Assembly: GCA_019649035.1 (NCBI GenBank)
Contig: BMAT01005945.1
Span: 50,837 to 78,558, forward strand
DNA: 27,722 nt
DNA from: Elysia marginata
Taxonomy: Eukaryota; Mollusca; Gastropoda; Plakobranchidae
Reading direction: 5' to 3'
The position numbers and the translations under genes are program-made. Position 1 is the first letter of the stretch, and each line of letters begins with the position of its first letter. This document shows, one piece after another, positions 1 to 12,400 of this stretch. The notes beneath the pieces are model-generated. The model did not search any database, was not told the DNA's origin, and worked only from the letters and a program-made list of their open reading frames with translations.

Positions 1-72
1 AGTAGTAGCAGTAACAGCAGCAGCAGCAGTAGTAGTAGTGGTAGTAGTAATATTAGTAGTATTAGTAGTAGG

Positions 73-154
<82 letters not shown>

Positions 155-155
155 A
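1..155. repeat. (AGT)n microsatellite with interruptions
   Basis: Nearly uninterrupted AGT triplets with occasional AGC, GGT and ATT variants, running off the left edge of the window. The longest pure block is about 103-153. Confidence 0.95.
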
Positions 156-1230
156 TTCAAATTTTTTATGTAAGGTAAATATTGTAGCTTTAAAAATAGT
201 GAGTTGTCGGCTTTACGCCTTCGTCAGACAAAAAGAAAATAAAAAACGTGTAAGACACGTACATAAATACGGACAGGACTAACAATAAAAGAAAAGCAAT
301 AATATTATTATAAACAATGTAAAATAAGAATGATGAGATAAAAAATAAAAAATAACCTAGAAATCTAGATATAAATCTATCTGCAGGATAAAAAAGACAA
401 AAAAGGAAAAAGGGGGGAGGGTAAGGGGGCATTAGAGGGAAGGGGCCTGATGATCCACGAAAATTGTAACTTAATTACATAGTGAAAGAAATCAAAAGAA
501 CTATCAATGAAAAACGAGAATTATTTACAAAAAATAAGAATGTATCAACTAGATCTAGGCCTATCTGGAATGAAAAAGACAGATAAAGAACGACTCATCT
601 TTTTCCAGCGCAGATCTTGTAAACAAGGAGACGCAAAGCGCTAAAGAACCCAGTTCAAAAATAAGCCTTTGCTCACAATCAAAGCGTGACTTGGCACCAC
701 CTCTCGAAGAACGCAAACCTAGCACCTCCATGTCAGTGCAGCCTTGGGACTGACAAAAAAAATGTGTTGACTTTCTTTAAGCAAGGGTTGACTGTAACCA
801 TAACAAAGGTATAAAGAAATCCAGAATGGGACTGCCAATCAGTGTTGACTTTACCTTTAAGCAAAAGTTTCCCTTAAGTGTGTTGACATTAACTGGATTC
901 CACTATATATGCTTCATGGACTAATTGATTCAATGAGTGACAACCGCTTGGGGCATGGGTAAAAAGTTCATTTTATCCACAGTTTAAATTAAGGAGTAAA
1001 ATTTTGAAAAAAGAGGAACAAGAACTTTATGTTATCTAAAACCAAAGTTTACCTTTGACAAACTCCTCTGTATAGCGAAAAAATGGGCTACAGTGTAACT
1101 GTAGTTGGTAGACTATAAGTCATGGAGGCTATAGATTACATCAGGCTTAAAATCCATTCCACCCCCCCCCCCCAAATATGGTAAGAATACTATGAGCAAA
1201 AGCAGCTACACAGTAAAATGTATATCATTG
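156..1230. other. Intergenic DNA, no gene seen
   Basis: AT-rich, with no convincing coding frame. A poly-C run lies at about 1160-1173. A short degenerate duplication built on GTTGACTTT and TTTAAGCAA appears twice at about 766-870. Whether this is 3' flank of ILKAP or of an unseen leftward gene cannot be told. Confidence 0.6.
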
Positions 1231-1470
1231 GAGTAGCTGTGGTGTAGATGTAGGCACTTAGCTTTCTAAGTACTGAGAGATTCAGGGTTCAAATCTCTCC
1301 CTCTCTGGTACTGAAAGGCTAATCATAAACAGTGGAAGTGTCCTCGAATGATGTGCCTGCCCCCCTTTGAGGTCAGAAGGTACAAGTTTGGTGGGTGATG
1401 GCCTGTCCGGGAACACATTGACATAAACCGCTTAGAGTTAGAGCATCAGTGGGTTAAGCAATACATAAAA
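1231..1470 (+). mobile_element. tRNA-derived SINE, old copy
   Basis: It starts with a tRNA-like head: a degenerate A box around TGGTGTAGATGTAGG (1240-1254) and a B box GGTTCAAATCT at 1286-1296. The body ends in ACCGCTTAGAGTTAGAGC and an AT-rich tail (AATACATAAAA). That 3' region resembles the LINE-derived tails many invertebrate SINEs share with their partner LINE. No clear target-site duplication was found, so the exact ends are approximate. Confidence 0.65.
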
Positions 1471-3477
1471 AGCCTTTCACTCACAATTCACATGCAGTTT
1501 GTATTTAGGAGGCTGCATTGGCCTGTAGGATGATCTGCTCCTCCAACTGTGATAAAAACCTTTGGTTGGTTGAATTGATGACTTGATAAGCATGGCCAGG
1601 AAGGTTTTTGATTTCAGGAAAATTTGCTTGAAACTTTACCAAGCACTTATTGGTCGTTATGTGCTGATTTGACGGAGGAGATAAGAGATGTATGTATGAA
1701 AGAAACAAATACTAAAGCACTAGATGTTAAAGAAGGATAAAGGCTATAGATGTTAAAGAATTTTTATTATTTATTTCATGGCAAAAAGAATGGGGGGAGA
1801 CCTTATAATACGTTTCTTAACATAGATGTTTTGGTTTTACTTCATTCACAAGAGATACTGGAAGTGAAAGGTTAATTAAATGATGTAACATTTTTTTTTT
1901 GTTTCCCATTTTCAAAGTTTCAAACATTCAAAATACAGCATTTTAAAAAATCAGGTTAAAAAAAACCTACATTATTTAAAAGTACACTTTTTACTTGAAA
2001 TTTAATTCAACTAGAAACTCAAACAAGTAGCTGGGTAAAAAGAAGATACATGAGAAAAAATAAGTTTTATATTATATTTGCTGGAGTGACAGCGAGTGAT
2101 AAATAAAGTAAGTACTAAATGCAGTGGTAAAAACTTTTTAGCTTTTCATGAAAAACTTAATCATTTCTGTACATGAATTGGTCGAAAAAGGAAATTTTAT
2201 TTTAACTAGCGTCTAGACATTTTACTTGAGCAAATAATGCTTGCACATGCGGATTTATGTGTTGGCATGTATTTATAAAAAAAAAAAAAGACAGGTTGCA
2301 AAGTAGCATAAAATTATTACTTTAGGTTTAAGATTAAAAAGGAAAAAAAAATATGTCTTGCAACCAGTCCAAATGAGTCTTAAGACGAAATTGGTAGGTA
2401 GTCAGATAATGGTATTACAGAAAAGCCTTTTTTCTCTTCTTTCAAATACAAGAAACAGAAAAGCTCTATCATACTTCAATATGAAGTTAGAGCAGTTTGA
2501 AGTCGGCAGGGTTAGGGCTTGTGAAATTTTAGAAAGGGGAGAAAACAGCATTTAAAGTTTAGACCACTATAAAGGTATTGAGGTCTTAGCAACCATACAA
2601 ATTCAAATAAAACACCTAAAAATGAAATTTGAAAATCAATTAGGTGTAAAACTGTTAAGGAATAGTTTTAGCTTCAATATCTATAATAAAAAAAAATTTG
2701 ACTTGTGAACACCTATTTAACTTAAAGTGCTTATATCTCCAAACTAAGCCTTCCGACTTACGACTCATTTGGACAGAATGCGAGACATATGTACTCGCAA
2801 TAGATATACAACTTGATATAAACAAATATTCAAAATACCCAGGTTTGAAGTATATGGATTTGATTGTTCACAAGGTTGCAAGATTGTGCCTAAAAGAAGG
2901 CGATACAACAAGATAATACTGAGGGTACCATTTGTGAGACACAGGTACACTTTGGAAACTATTTTAGTTTTGGGTGTAACAATTCTAGCCCAAAATGTAG
3001 GTCTAAATTACAGTATTTGCTATGGGCATTTTTCATGACATGGATTCACTTTGAAAAATGACAAAGGTTACTCTCCCCCTACAGCTGATCTTTATCGCCT
3101 TTTGAAGATTTTTCATTCACAAGACAAACTTTCTTTCTTAATAGCTTGAAGAAGAATAAACTGAAAGGAATAACATTTCAAACTGTCCTGTCAGAACATT
3201 TGGTTCAAATGCTGGCTGTTTCTTCACACAACAACAGAATCTTTCTCCAGTTATCTCTATCCAGTCTGCTACTTCACACATTTATACCAGCACCAAAAAA
3301 TGACTTTAAATGAAGAAAAATGGTTCGTAGTTAAAATTCAGGGAGAATTTACAAAGTACAACTAGTGCAAATGCATTGGATGATCTCAAGTTTAAGATTT
3401 CCAATTTCATTCAACTTTTGTTACATAACTTGATCTTCGCATAATTTGAAGTTATTTGCTTGAGAATCAGAATCTGG
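1471..3477. other. Intergenic DNA, nothing recognised
   Basis: AT-rich with several A/T homopolymer runs. Short open frames near 2358-2555 and 2698-2916 show no family resemblance. The block around 2690-3100 has slightly more complex sequence and could be an old dispersed repeat, but nothing in it identifies a class. Confidence 0.5.
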
Positions 3478-3666
3478 GAGGCCACGCGAATTTTCAGAAA
3501 ATAACTGAAAATCTTGCCACTACGTTCCTGCACAGAAACAAAAGTTCCATATGAAGCACGAACTGTCACTGTTAAAGAGAGCAATCTTGTTCAAATTTGT
3601 GTATTAATTCATTTTCTCAGGCTTAAAAATCCAGGAAAAACGGAAAATGATTGAAAAATGGCAACA
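3478..3666 (+). repeat. Unclassified ~190-bp dispersed repeat, copy 1
   Basis: It shares an ordered series of motifs with 3955-4150 and 5018-5208: GGCCAC, AATAACTGAAAATCTT, CACTACGTTCC, GAACTGTCA, CAATCTTGTTC, TTTGTGTATT, TTCTCAGGCTT and TGAAAAATGGCAA. It has no coding potential and no visible terminal inverted repeats or Pol III boxes. Confidence 0.75.
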
Positions 3667-3954
3667 TATCCGCATTGGATTGTATTTCCTTTCCAGCTAA
3701 CAGGACTGCTGTTTTATCATGGTAATGTAACATGATCAATACCATAAAGTCTCAATAGAGACCAAGAAAACATTAATTTAATTTCTGTTTTTTTCCCCTT
3801 GACTTGAACATCATCACAAGTCATCATAGTCTGTGGGAACATACATAGTAAACATAAAAATAAACGATCTGATACATGAAGTCATATCCAGTTTAAGCCA
3901 AGCTAGAAGATTAGCACGACAAATTGTTATTCTAATTAAATTAGGATTGCACCA

Positions 3955-4150
3955 GGGGTGCCACTCAAATTTTCTGAAAATAACTGGAAACCCTAGCAGT
4001 ACATATTTCTTTTTTTGGAAATAACAAGATACAAAACATGATATTTGGAGCACCGAACTGTCATTCTTCAATCGATCAATCTTCTTCAAATTTTGTGTAT
4101 TCAGTCAGTTTTTTTAAGCCTAAAAAATGGAAAACTTACAATATAACTAA
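3955..4150 (+). repeat. Unclassified ~190-bp dispersed repeat, copy 2
   Basis: Same orientation as copy 1. It contains GGGTGCCACT, GAAAATAACTGGAAA, CGAACTGTCATTCTTCA, ATCAATCTTCTTCAAA and TTTTGTGTATTCAGT, then a decayed 3' end (AAAAAATGGAAAAC). It is the most degraded copy at the right end. Confidence 0.7.
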
Positions 4151-5017
4151 AAAAAAAGCCTCCTTCTCGCATATTGGTCTTCTAATATGGTAAAACCTGA
4201 GATACTTTACAGCTTTTTTGTTAAAACTTAAAACAAAATCACCGAGATAAGCCAAAGGGAAATCACAGAAATACCAGAACATTCTAAACAAGCATTCAGT
4301 AAAAGTCTTGGGTAAAACCTTTCTTTTTTTTGTAATGATAAGACCTGTATAACAAACTAAAAGGGATATAAGAGAATGAAGGTAGTAAAACAGTGTAACA
4401 CAAGGCATTGATGATAAGAACAATCTTTAATGTTCAGAGTCTGAAACGAGAGACAAAAGATGATATAACAAAGTAGGACTTAGCAGTGCTGATGATATTA
4501 AAATTAAAATCTTTACATAATCTACATAAATACAAGACCATGATAGGGCCAGATAGGATAAGCCTCGTCATTTATCATTATTTCTATTTGACTCCAATCC
4601 CAAAAACCTAGCTGAAGTTGCCCACTCTCATTTTAAGCTACTGGCAATTTCTCAGTTTCAAACTTGTAAAAAAATCCCTCAAATTCCTTTGCTTTGAAAA
4701 TTCTTTAAAAAAAACTATTCACTATGAATGCATTTTGTCTTCTGTCTGTTGCTGCTGAAGCTCCGTGTGCTTTGTGGTTCGCTATTGACAAAACTTAAAA
4801 GTTTCTACCTCCAGCTGCGTTTTGGAATTGAAGTCATTTAAGCAACTAAAACGTTCAGGAGTTCAAACATTGCTCAAATAAAGAAGATACATCTTATAAA
4901 GTTGATATGCAGGTTTCAGTATTATTACAGCACTTTGATAGCAATATATTTTTTTAATATAATGTTTTTAAAACTTTTGTTTTCCTTTGCCTTTTTCAGC
5001 TGCAGTAAAGCCTTTGC
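4151..5017. other. Sequence between repeat copies 2 and 3, nothing recognised
   Basis: AT-rich, no convincing coding frame. This stretch and 5209-5680 may include the ILKAP 3' UTR; the polyadenylation site is not fixed. Confidence 0.5.
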
Positions 5018-5208
5018 CCAGGGTTGTCACTGAAAATAACTGAAAATCTTAGTGCTACACTCCCGCCTAGGCTACAGTGTCATTTGAAGGCAGGGAATTG
5101 TCATTTTTCATGTGATCAATCATATCTAAACTTGTGTGCATATTCAGTTTTTCAGGCTTTTTTCAAAACAAAAAAAACCCACATAAAATAACTGAAAAAT
5201 GGCAAACC
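5018..5208 (+). repeat. Unclassified ~190-bp dispersed repeat, copy 3
   Basis: It contains GGTTGTCACTGAAAATAACT, GTGCTACACTCCCGCC, GAATTGTCATTTTTCA, GATCAATCATATC and TTTTTCAGGCTTTTTT, and ends AACTGAAAAATGGCAAA. Same orientation as the other two copies. It lies about 470 bp past the ILKAP stop and may fall inside its 3' UTR. Confidence 0.75.
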
Positions 5209-5316
5209 TGTTTTACTCAACAAAACCACGCAGGCGTATGAACGACCAAACTTCTCTCTACTGTAACGGATGCTTCCAGGTATTTTACAAAACAAAACAA
5301 AAAAATATCTTAAATC

Positions 5317-5322
5317 TTTAAT
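5317..5322 (-). terminator. Possible ILKAP polyadenylation signal (ATTAAA)
   Basis: The minus strand reads ATTAAA about 360 nt past the ILKAP stop. It is the first common variant of the hexamer I noticed downstream; I saw no AATAAA on this strand in the preceding interval. In such AT-rich DNA this can occur by chance, so the 3' end is not fixed. Confidence 0.25.
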
Positions 5323-5680
5323 TAAACGCTATGAGACAAAAAGACGATGAAGAGATAAATCGAGACAAAATAGCCAAAGATTCATTAGCAAAATAAAAGC
5401 GGGAGATTAGATTAGATCAAGTGGTGGAAAAAGTTCAGCTAAACCGAGTTGAAAACACCAACAATAAAACTTCTGGACCACTTGAACTTAATGCCTCTTT
5501 AGACACTGAAACACAGTGAGATGAACTGTTGGTTTGAGATTACATGCAAGTTGATCAAAGTCTTACCCATAAAAGATACTGATAGCAAGAGTCGTACATG
5601 TATGTAAATTGTAATTATGATAGACAACTTCATCAATAACAAACAACAACATTAGCAGAACTGTTAAGGCAGAAGCGCCA

Positions 5681-5827
5681 TCACAACCGCTTGCTGATGG
5701 AAACCATGACGACAGTGACGTTGTCGCCACTGAGTCTGAGAACGGCCGAGTTGGCAAGTTTACTACAGGCACTGTCAAACTTTAGGTCTTCTGGCGTCTT
5801 ACGTCCTGTAGCAGTAACATTGGGATC
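5681..5827 (-). CDS. ILKAP: ILKAP exon 10 (residues 323-370 and stop)
   Basis: It encodes DPNVTATGRKTPEDLKFDSA, CSKLANSAVLRLSGDNVTVV, then MVSISKRL and TGA. The SGDNVTV motif supplies the last metal ligand, D357. Vertebrate ILKAP ends with DNVTVMVVRIGH, so the C-terminus is full length. Acceptor tttccaccag. The exon sits 2.3 kb from exon 9 because intron 9 holds a MITE. Confidence 0.95.
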   Translation of the reverse strand, partial: DPNVTATGRKTPEDLKFDSACSKLANSAVLRLSGDNVTVVMVSISKRL

Positions 5828-8800
5828 CTGGTGGAAATCGAAAACAGATGAGGAGTTCATGGATGTATTTTTTTTTTATTTTATGTAGTTTTCATTTGTG
5901 AAACCCCCATTTGCCATCATACATAAAATGCTCTAGGCGCATACGATTTCTAAGATCAATAAATATCTTATATGAAGATATGTTAATATAAACAAACGTC
6001 AACATGTACAGTAGTATCCGGTTAAACGCACGGTACTTGGGAGGCTCATATAGCGTGCGTTTATGAGATGCGTGCATTTATAGAAAGTAGTAAAAAATAC
6101 TAGATCTAGTTACTTCCCTTTAAATTATAACAAGAGAATAAAAACCAAATAGTTTCCCTGGACCAAACAAACTGAAACGGTACAGACAAGAACATCAAGA
6201 CATGTTGTGTAGTGGTGTATCACTTTATGTAAGCTGATTTGGCTTAGCAATTATTGCATTGCAACCATCCATCCATTTGTTGACCAAAGAGGGGGGGACC
6301 AACAGGGAGGAAAAGGGGAGAGGCGTGGTCGAGCTGAACACTATAAGAGCTATTAAAAGCTAGCCTACAACATTTACGTTACCTGTCAGTGCGGGATGGG
6401 TGAATTACACGTTGCATCATGATATCGTTTGTTGTGCTCTAAGGTCTACACAAACCATCTCCACGCGACAGGCCTTTGTCCACCTTTTACCCTCCATGCC
6501 TTCCTATTCACGCCCCTGCCCCTAAGCCTTCCCAATCCAAAACGTGCAAATATAGCAAGGCAGTGATGACAACGAAGGAAGATGAGAATCCCTGCTGAGT
6601 GATTCTGGCTTATTCTGCACGCCTCAGTGGTTGCCTCATCCACTAATTTTTACCGATTTCATAATTCATAGCGTGCGTTTAGACGATGTTGCGTGTGTTT
6701 AGGGTATACTGAGCATATAGAAAAAAATCGGTCATAGCGATTGGACGTTAGTTAAACCGTAGCGTGCATTTATCTGACGTGCGTTTAACCAGATACTACT
6801 GTATCAACATATTAAAATCAAATTGCTAAAAAAAAGTAGGTGTGCATAGATACAGAGCTGCAAACCCTCAATCAACTGGCTCGACTACTTTGAGAGCTAC
6901 ATTTCAGCATTTTCCAAAGCATTCCAGTGCAAATGAGGGGAACAAACCCCCTTTTTTGAAGAGAGGATACCCTTAGATATGCTAATCTGGGCCCTTGTGG
7001 CCAGCATTTTGGTATTATTATCTAATAATAACAGTGTTGTAGAAACAAAAAAGACAAATAACATCTGCTCAAACATGTACTACAAACAAGCTTAATTCTT
7101 TCTTAACTCTTTCATGTGGTATCTGATTTGTGTTAAAATGATTTTTGATTGAGCTTGTGTAAATTTTTAAAATAATTTTGTTTTTGTGTGCTATGACTGA
7201 AAACATCGGTTTAGGTAATTCAATTTTGCAGTGTGGGTTTTACTTAAATTCTTTGTGAAAAATTTTGCTTTATAATACTTTAGCAAAAATGGCATTAAAT
7301 GAAAGGGGAGAAAATACATACTGAAACACTTTGAAAAAAGCTAAAAAAAAAAAAAAAAATTCTTTTTTGTTTTTCAAAGCCTGTAAATCAGGGGAAAAAT
7401 ATTCATTCCACATTTTTTAACCCACCAATGTTTTGGTGCTTTTCTTTTTCATTTTAAAACAACATTTTTCAGATTTTATGATCTTACTTCCATCACATTT
7501 TAAAATCATCCTCTCTTGCTTGCAACTTATACAGCACTCGGTTTTCTTTCAATGAAGTTCAATTTGCATTAACTTCTTCCACTGTAAAACCACAAGTGCA
7601 ACAGTTTGAACATATATAATTAAACCTATCTTAAACAAAAAATGTATTATAGGTAAATGATATTGGAGCCGAAAACAAGTAGGTTTCTTATCTTTTTAAG
7701 AAGAAATTATCCCGATTATTAAACTAAACTTTTATGTAAACAAAAATATTGTTGCAATCCCTTGATTTTCAGTTTTAAGAGGATCTTCACATGTTATTAT
7801 TGAGATGATACTGCTGCAATGAAAAATGGTTTTAGTTACCCTTAGGTTTCACCAACTTCAGTGAATATTTCTGAGAACATTTTAAGATATGTCTTGCAAC
7901 TAAGGTTAATGAGTTGACTGTCCCTGTTTTTAAATTGCAAGCCACTGACACTTTGAACAATGCAGTTTGCGGAAAAATATGATACCTGAATACGATTCAA
8001 AAAAAAGAAAAGAAAAGAGATAGGTCTACTTTAAAGGCATTTTCTCAAATAAAAAGCTATCAGATGTCAGACTTATTTGCAACAGTCGCAAGACATTGAG
8101 AGACAAGCGGGTTCAAACCTCCAATATTTTGTTGGCGAACTGAATACTCTCATCCACTGAGTAACTTTTCCACAGCCCGTCACAAGCTATCATCAGATAC
8201 CTGTCAACAGCATGGGAAGAAATGTATACATATATATATAATATCAGTTTTCACTCAATCAAAAATATAAAAAATCTAACACAGATAATTCTAACCTGGG
8301 TAACTCAAATATTTGCAAACTTTAAACTGAGTTTAGATTGTCACCACTTGATCCAAACAATGTAATGCATACTGGTAAGTGAAATTTTGCACAATTTGAG
8401 GTTACATTTTGTACCTATGGGGTAAGTCAAATTTTGGACAATTTGAGGTTACATTTGGTACCTATGGGGTTTGAATTATCCTGACTGAACCGTACATTTC
8501 ACGACTTGACTAGGAAAGAGTTCAGAATCAGCTAATACTCAAAAAACAGGATGCTCTTTAGACATTTGCATTTAACGTCTTGGCTGGGATAGAGTTCAGA
8601 ATCAGCTAATACTCAATAAATAGGGTGCTCTAAAGAACTTTGCATTTCAGGTCTTGGCTGGGATAGAGTTCAGAATCAGCTAAAACTCAATAAATAGGGT
8701 GCTCTTTAGACTCTTGCATTTTTCAGGAAAGTTGGTCGTAAGAAATGAGTAGAGAATAAATACCCAGAGTGCCATTGTAGCAGAAATGAAGGTCATTAGT

Positions 8801-9374
8801 TCCGTTACACCAGCGAAAGTTTATTGTCTTTTAATTCAAGAAAAAAGGGGCGTGAAAAAATGCTCCTGCAAATGGGTTTTCCACCATAACCCTGGTCGTT
8901 ATGTACAGACTCGACTGTATCTTAAAGGTCTTGTAAGTTTATACACACCTACTCGCAACTTAAGATCATGTAATAAAGCTCTGCTGTCACTTCCGTGTAA
9001 AACATCAAGAAAAGACGGTAATAGAGCATTTGTGCAATGTGCACCAGTAGTCTGGAATGCCCTTCCCCTTTCCATCAGGGAGGCTACGTCTGTAAATCAG
9101 TTTAAGACATTATTGAAAACATATGGCATATGAAGACCTAAATAAGTTTGAAACCCATCCAGCTAACGATGGTCAATGTATATCCTTTATTTTTCTTTAA
9201 TTTTTATACATGCACCTTTTGTTTTTCTTCTGTTTTTCGAATTGTTAATGGAGTATGTTTTGTACAAAATTGTCATTATGTCAGTATTGTTTGTTTAGGT
9301 AGACAGCCTATTGTAAAGAGCTTCGAGTCTACATGTAGGAAGAGGTGCTAGGAAATAACTTCATTATTATATTA

Positions 9375-9407
<33 letters not shown>

Positions 9408-12400
9408 CATTATATATTCACTCAAACAAGCATTATTCTAGACGTGTTTGGTTCCTCGAGCTTGCAGGCTGTACATAAGCTCACATTCTACATCCCAGCT
9501 CACTTGACACTTTAAACTCCTCTCTGAACACATATTTCCCAAGCCACAAAAATATTTCCACACACCTCAGTAGGCACCCGGCGACAATAATGCTTGCGAA
9601 AATAGTCCAGTGCAACATCTCATATTAAAGCTGTGTAGGTTGATTTAATTTGTGTTCCCATTTCATGATAGATTTCACTTCCATGTTTCCTTGAAAGTTT
9701 GAATAACAAAATTGAGCAGTAATTAAATGATTTTTATTGTTTATTACGATAAAGAGCGTTTGTTTTAAAGTGTCTACTCCACTATTCCTCCGAGCGTTTT
9801 ACATGGTTTCACTTACGAAGCTGAACCAATCATATTAGCTCCTGAACCCAAGAAAGAGCATAAGTTAAAATACATCACTCTAGCATTTCATGATTACTCA
9901 CACCTCACAAAAATCAATTCCCAACCATGCCATGTTACAACTACTTTGTATCCAGTCCACCCACCTGTAAAATGGGTATTGTATACTATACAGCAACAGG
10001 CAATGCCTGAATTTGTGATATGCGTCTGAAACATCCTGCATATGGGTAAAAGAAAGGCTTTCAAATGTACTGGCCTGCTGGGACGTTAGTGGCACTGCTC
10101 TTGTGGCAACACAATTACGCTGAGAAACGAAGCCAAATTTCTCAAAAGGGATTAATATAGTGTATTAAAAAAAATTAAATAAAAAAAAAACCTCAGTGTT
10201 TCGTTTCCCTCATTTGATTTCAATTTCTTTCTAAGACAGGTTTTGATTACTCTGATGACTTGTTTGCTTTCTGGCACTTGCAGCCCAAGTAACTCACCTG
10301 TCATTGTCTGTGAGTTGACACCGCTTGACGTCAGGAACACATGTCACACCGTGACGCTTGTACGGCCCATCGCCGATAGACCTGGAAACTTCCAGTACCC
10401 CTAAGACTCGACCCTCCCTGAAAATAGAAACACACAAAGCATTTAGAATGAGTTCAAAGAGAGGTTGTAAAACTAAAACATTTCATTAGTCGTATATGAT
10501 GATGACATAGTTTCAGAGAGTTATAAAAATTTCAAGGCATTAATAGCCTTTGGGAGCTCTAAAAAATTAACCTGTTCAAAGCATCAACCATTTGAAATGA
10601 ACATCTGATTCCTTGGACTGCTGGGAAACATATTTGTTTTCTATCCCTTAAATGGGAATGGACTTAAAAAGAAACAGAATTTATTTCATATAAATAACCT
10701 TATTAATCAGGAACTGGGACTTGACAAATTGAGAAGCAAGAACTTTAGATGTATATAATTAAATGGAGAAAAAAAAAATTCAACCTTTTATAGAGGACCA
10801 GTGCATGGTTGATAAAAATCAATAAAAGGCATTGTCGCCACTTCACATTTTTAACCAGCATGCTGGTAGGCCAAAGTTACGATGGGTGTTATCAGTCGTC
10901 GCCACCTTTAATCCTAAACCAAAGACCCATTTCTACAGCCCTCTAGGCACACAAGCTTAGTGGCAGCTGCTGGTGCCTGTGGCAAGCCTAATATGGGACA
11001 GACTTGTTGTTTACTCAAGAATTGAGCTCAAATCACACAAGGCCAGTCTGGCGCAACATTTACCTACGCTAGCCAGGTGATGGCTGACCCATACAAGTGC
11101 TGGATGTTTACGCGTGTGTCATGCAACACAATCTTTGTCTACCCGCCACATGATGGAAGAAACATGTGAATCCTGACTACAGTTTATTCAAAGCAATACA
11201 ATTTTTTACATCCACTTGTTGACATAAATGTCCTAGATATATCATTAATTCATAATTCACAAAGGAAGGATGCAGATTATTATATGACTGGGGTTACAAC
11301 CGAAATTTCAGGAAGCTTGACAAATCAGAAAAAAAAAATATCCTCTCCGAGTCCTGACATTTGCAAATTGGCAAGGTCTCACTGTACTTTAAAATTTTTC
11401 TCAAGCTAGACTTAACACAAATCCTCTCTTTCTGTTTTACTTTTTATATATCCTCATTGTTAGAAGTACAGGCATACCTGACAACTCCGCCGGCCTTCTG
11501 TATCCTTATCCTCTCCTCATATACACTGGGACTGTGATCGACAGTGAGTGATACGCCCATGTGCTTGGCCTCACACTCTTTGTAGCGGCACAAAACAGCC
11601 TTGAAGGGAAACATAATGAAACAAAACTACTAGTAATCAAAAATAAAATGAAGAACCACCAAAAAAAACGTAAATAACTATGTAAATAAAAAAATCAACA
11701 AGTACATAGGCAACTTGAACGTTAGGCATTTTACAACTATATCCTATTTAATGTATGCAATAGGATGTATTTATACTTATAGAATACATTGTAATGTACA
11801 AATGTTGAACTTTATTTTTAAGAATGTACATGTGTGGAAAAATGAAATGTTTGCAAGGAACTTCTATGTGTAATGAAACGCTGTCCAAGACAAATTTCCC
11901 ACTGGGACGAATAAAGATTCATCTTATCTTATCTTAAAAGGCTTAACAACAACAATTATGCTGTTTTCACAAACTTCAGACACTCGAAATATTTTAAAAC
12001 TGTTTGAAGCAATCTACTAACAAACTGCAGCATTCCCCAATGAAAATAAAAAAAAAACAACAGAAAAATCTCACTGTAGTAAATCCATGCACAGATTGCC
12101 TGGATTGTTTTGTGGTTGTTTTTTTTTGTTTGAATTTGCACCACAATAGCCCTTGAATCAGTTCTAAAGTTTAATATGGTGTTTGTGTGGTTTACTTTGC
12201 CACACAATTTTATCATTAGTTTAGTTTGTAAGGCTTGCAATACATTTGACTAAATTGTATCTCTAACCAGAACCTAAAGATTTCGATTCAGTGCCTGTTG
12301 CAATAAGGCTACAGTACATCATCACGGGTGAGCCCCGGACCAAAGGAATATACAAGAACTTTGGTTTGTGGCTTCCCCACAGTACTCTGGCTATCAGCTG

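Larger units (their letters stand above)
8201..10297 (-). other. ILKAP intron 8
   Basis: A 2097-bp GT-AG intron holding two short tandem arrays (47-bp and 74-bp units), a 5'-truncated LINE in antisense orientation, and about 880 bp (9412-10297) with nothing recognised. Confidence 0.85.

Noticed and set aside
8786..8939. N-terminal part of the plus-strand frame upstream of the LINE
   Set aside because: It does not match the RT region expected before the TPTR motif, so it is probably flanking DNA read by chance in the same frame.
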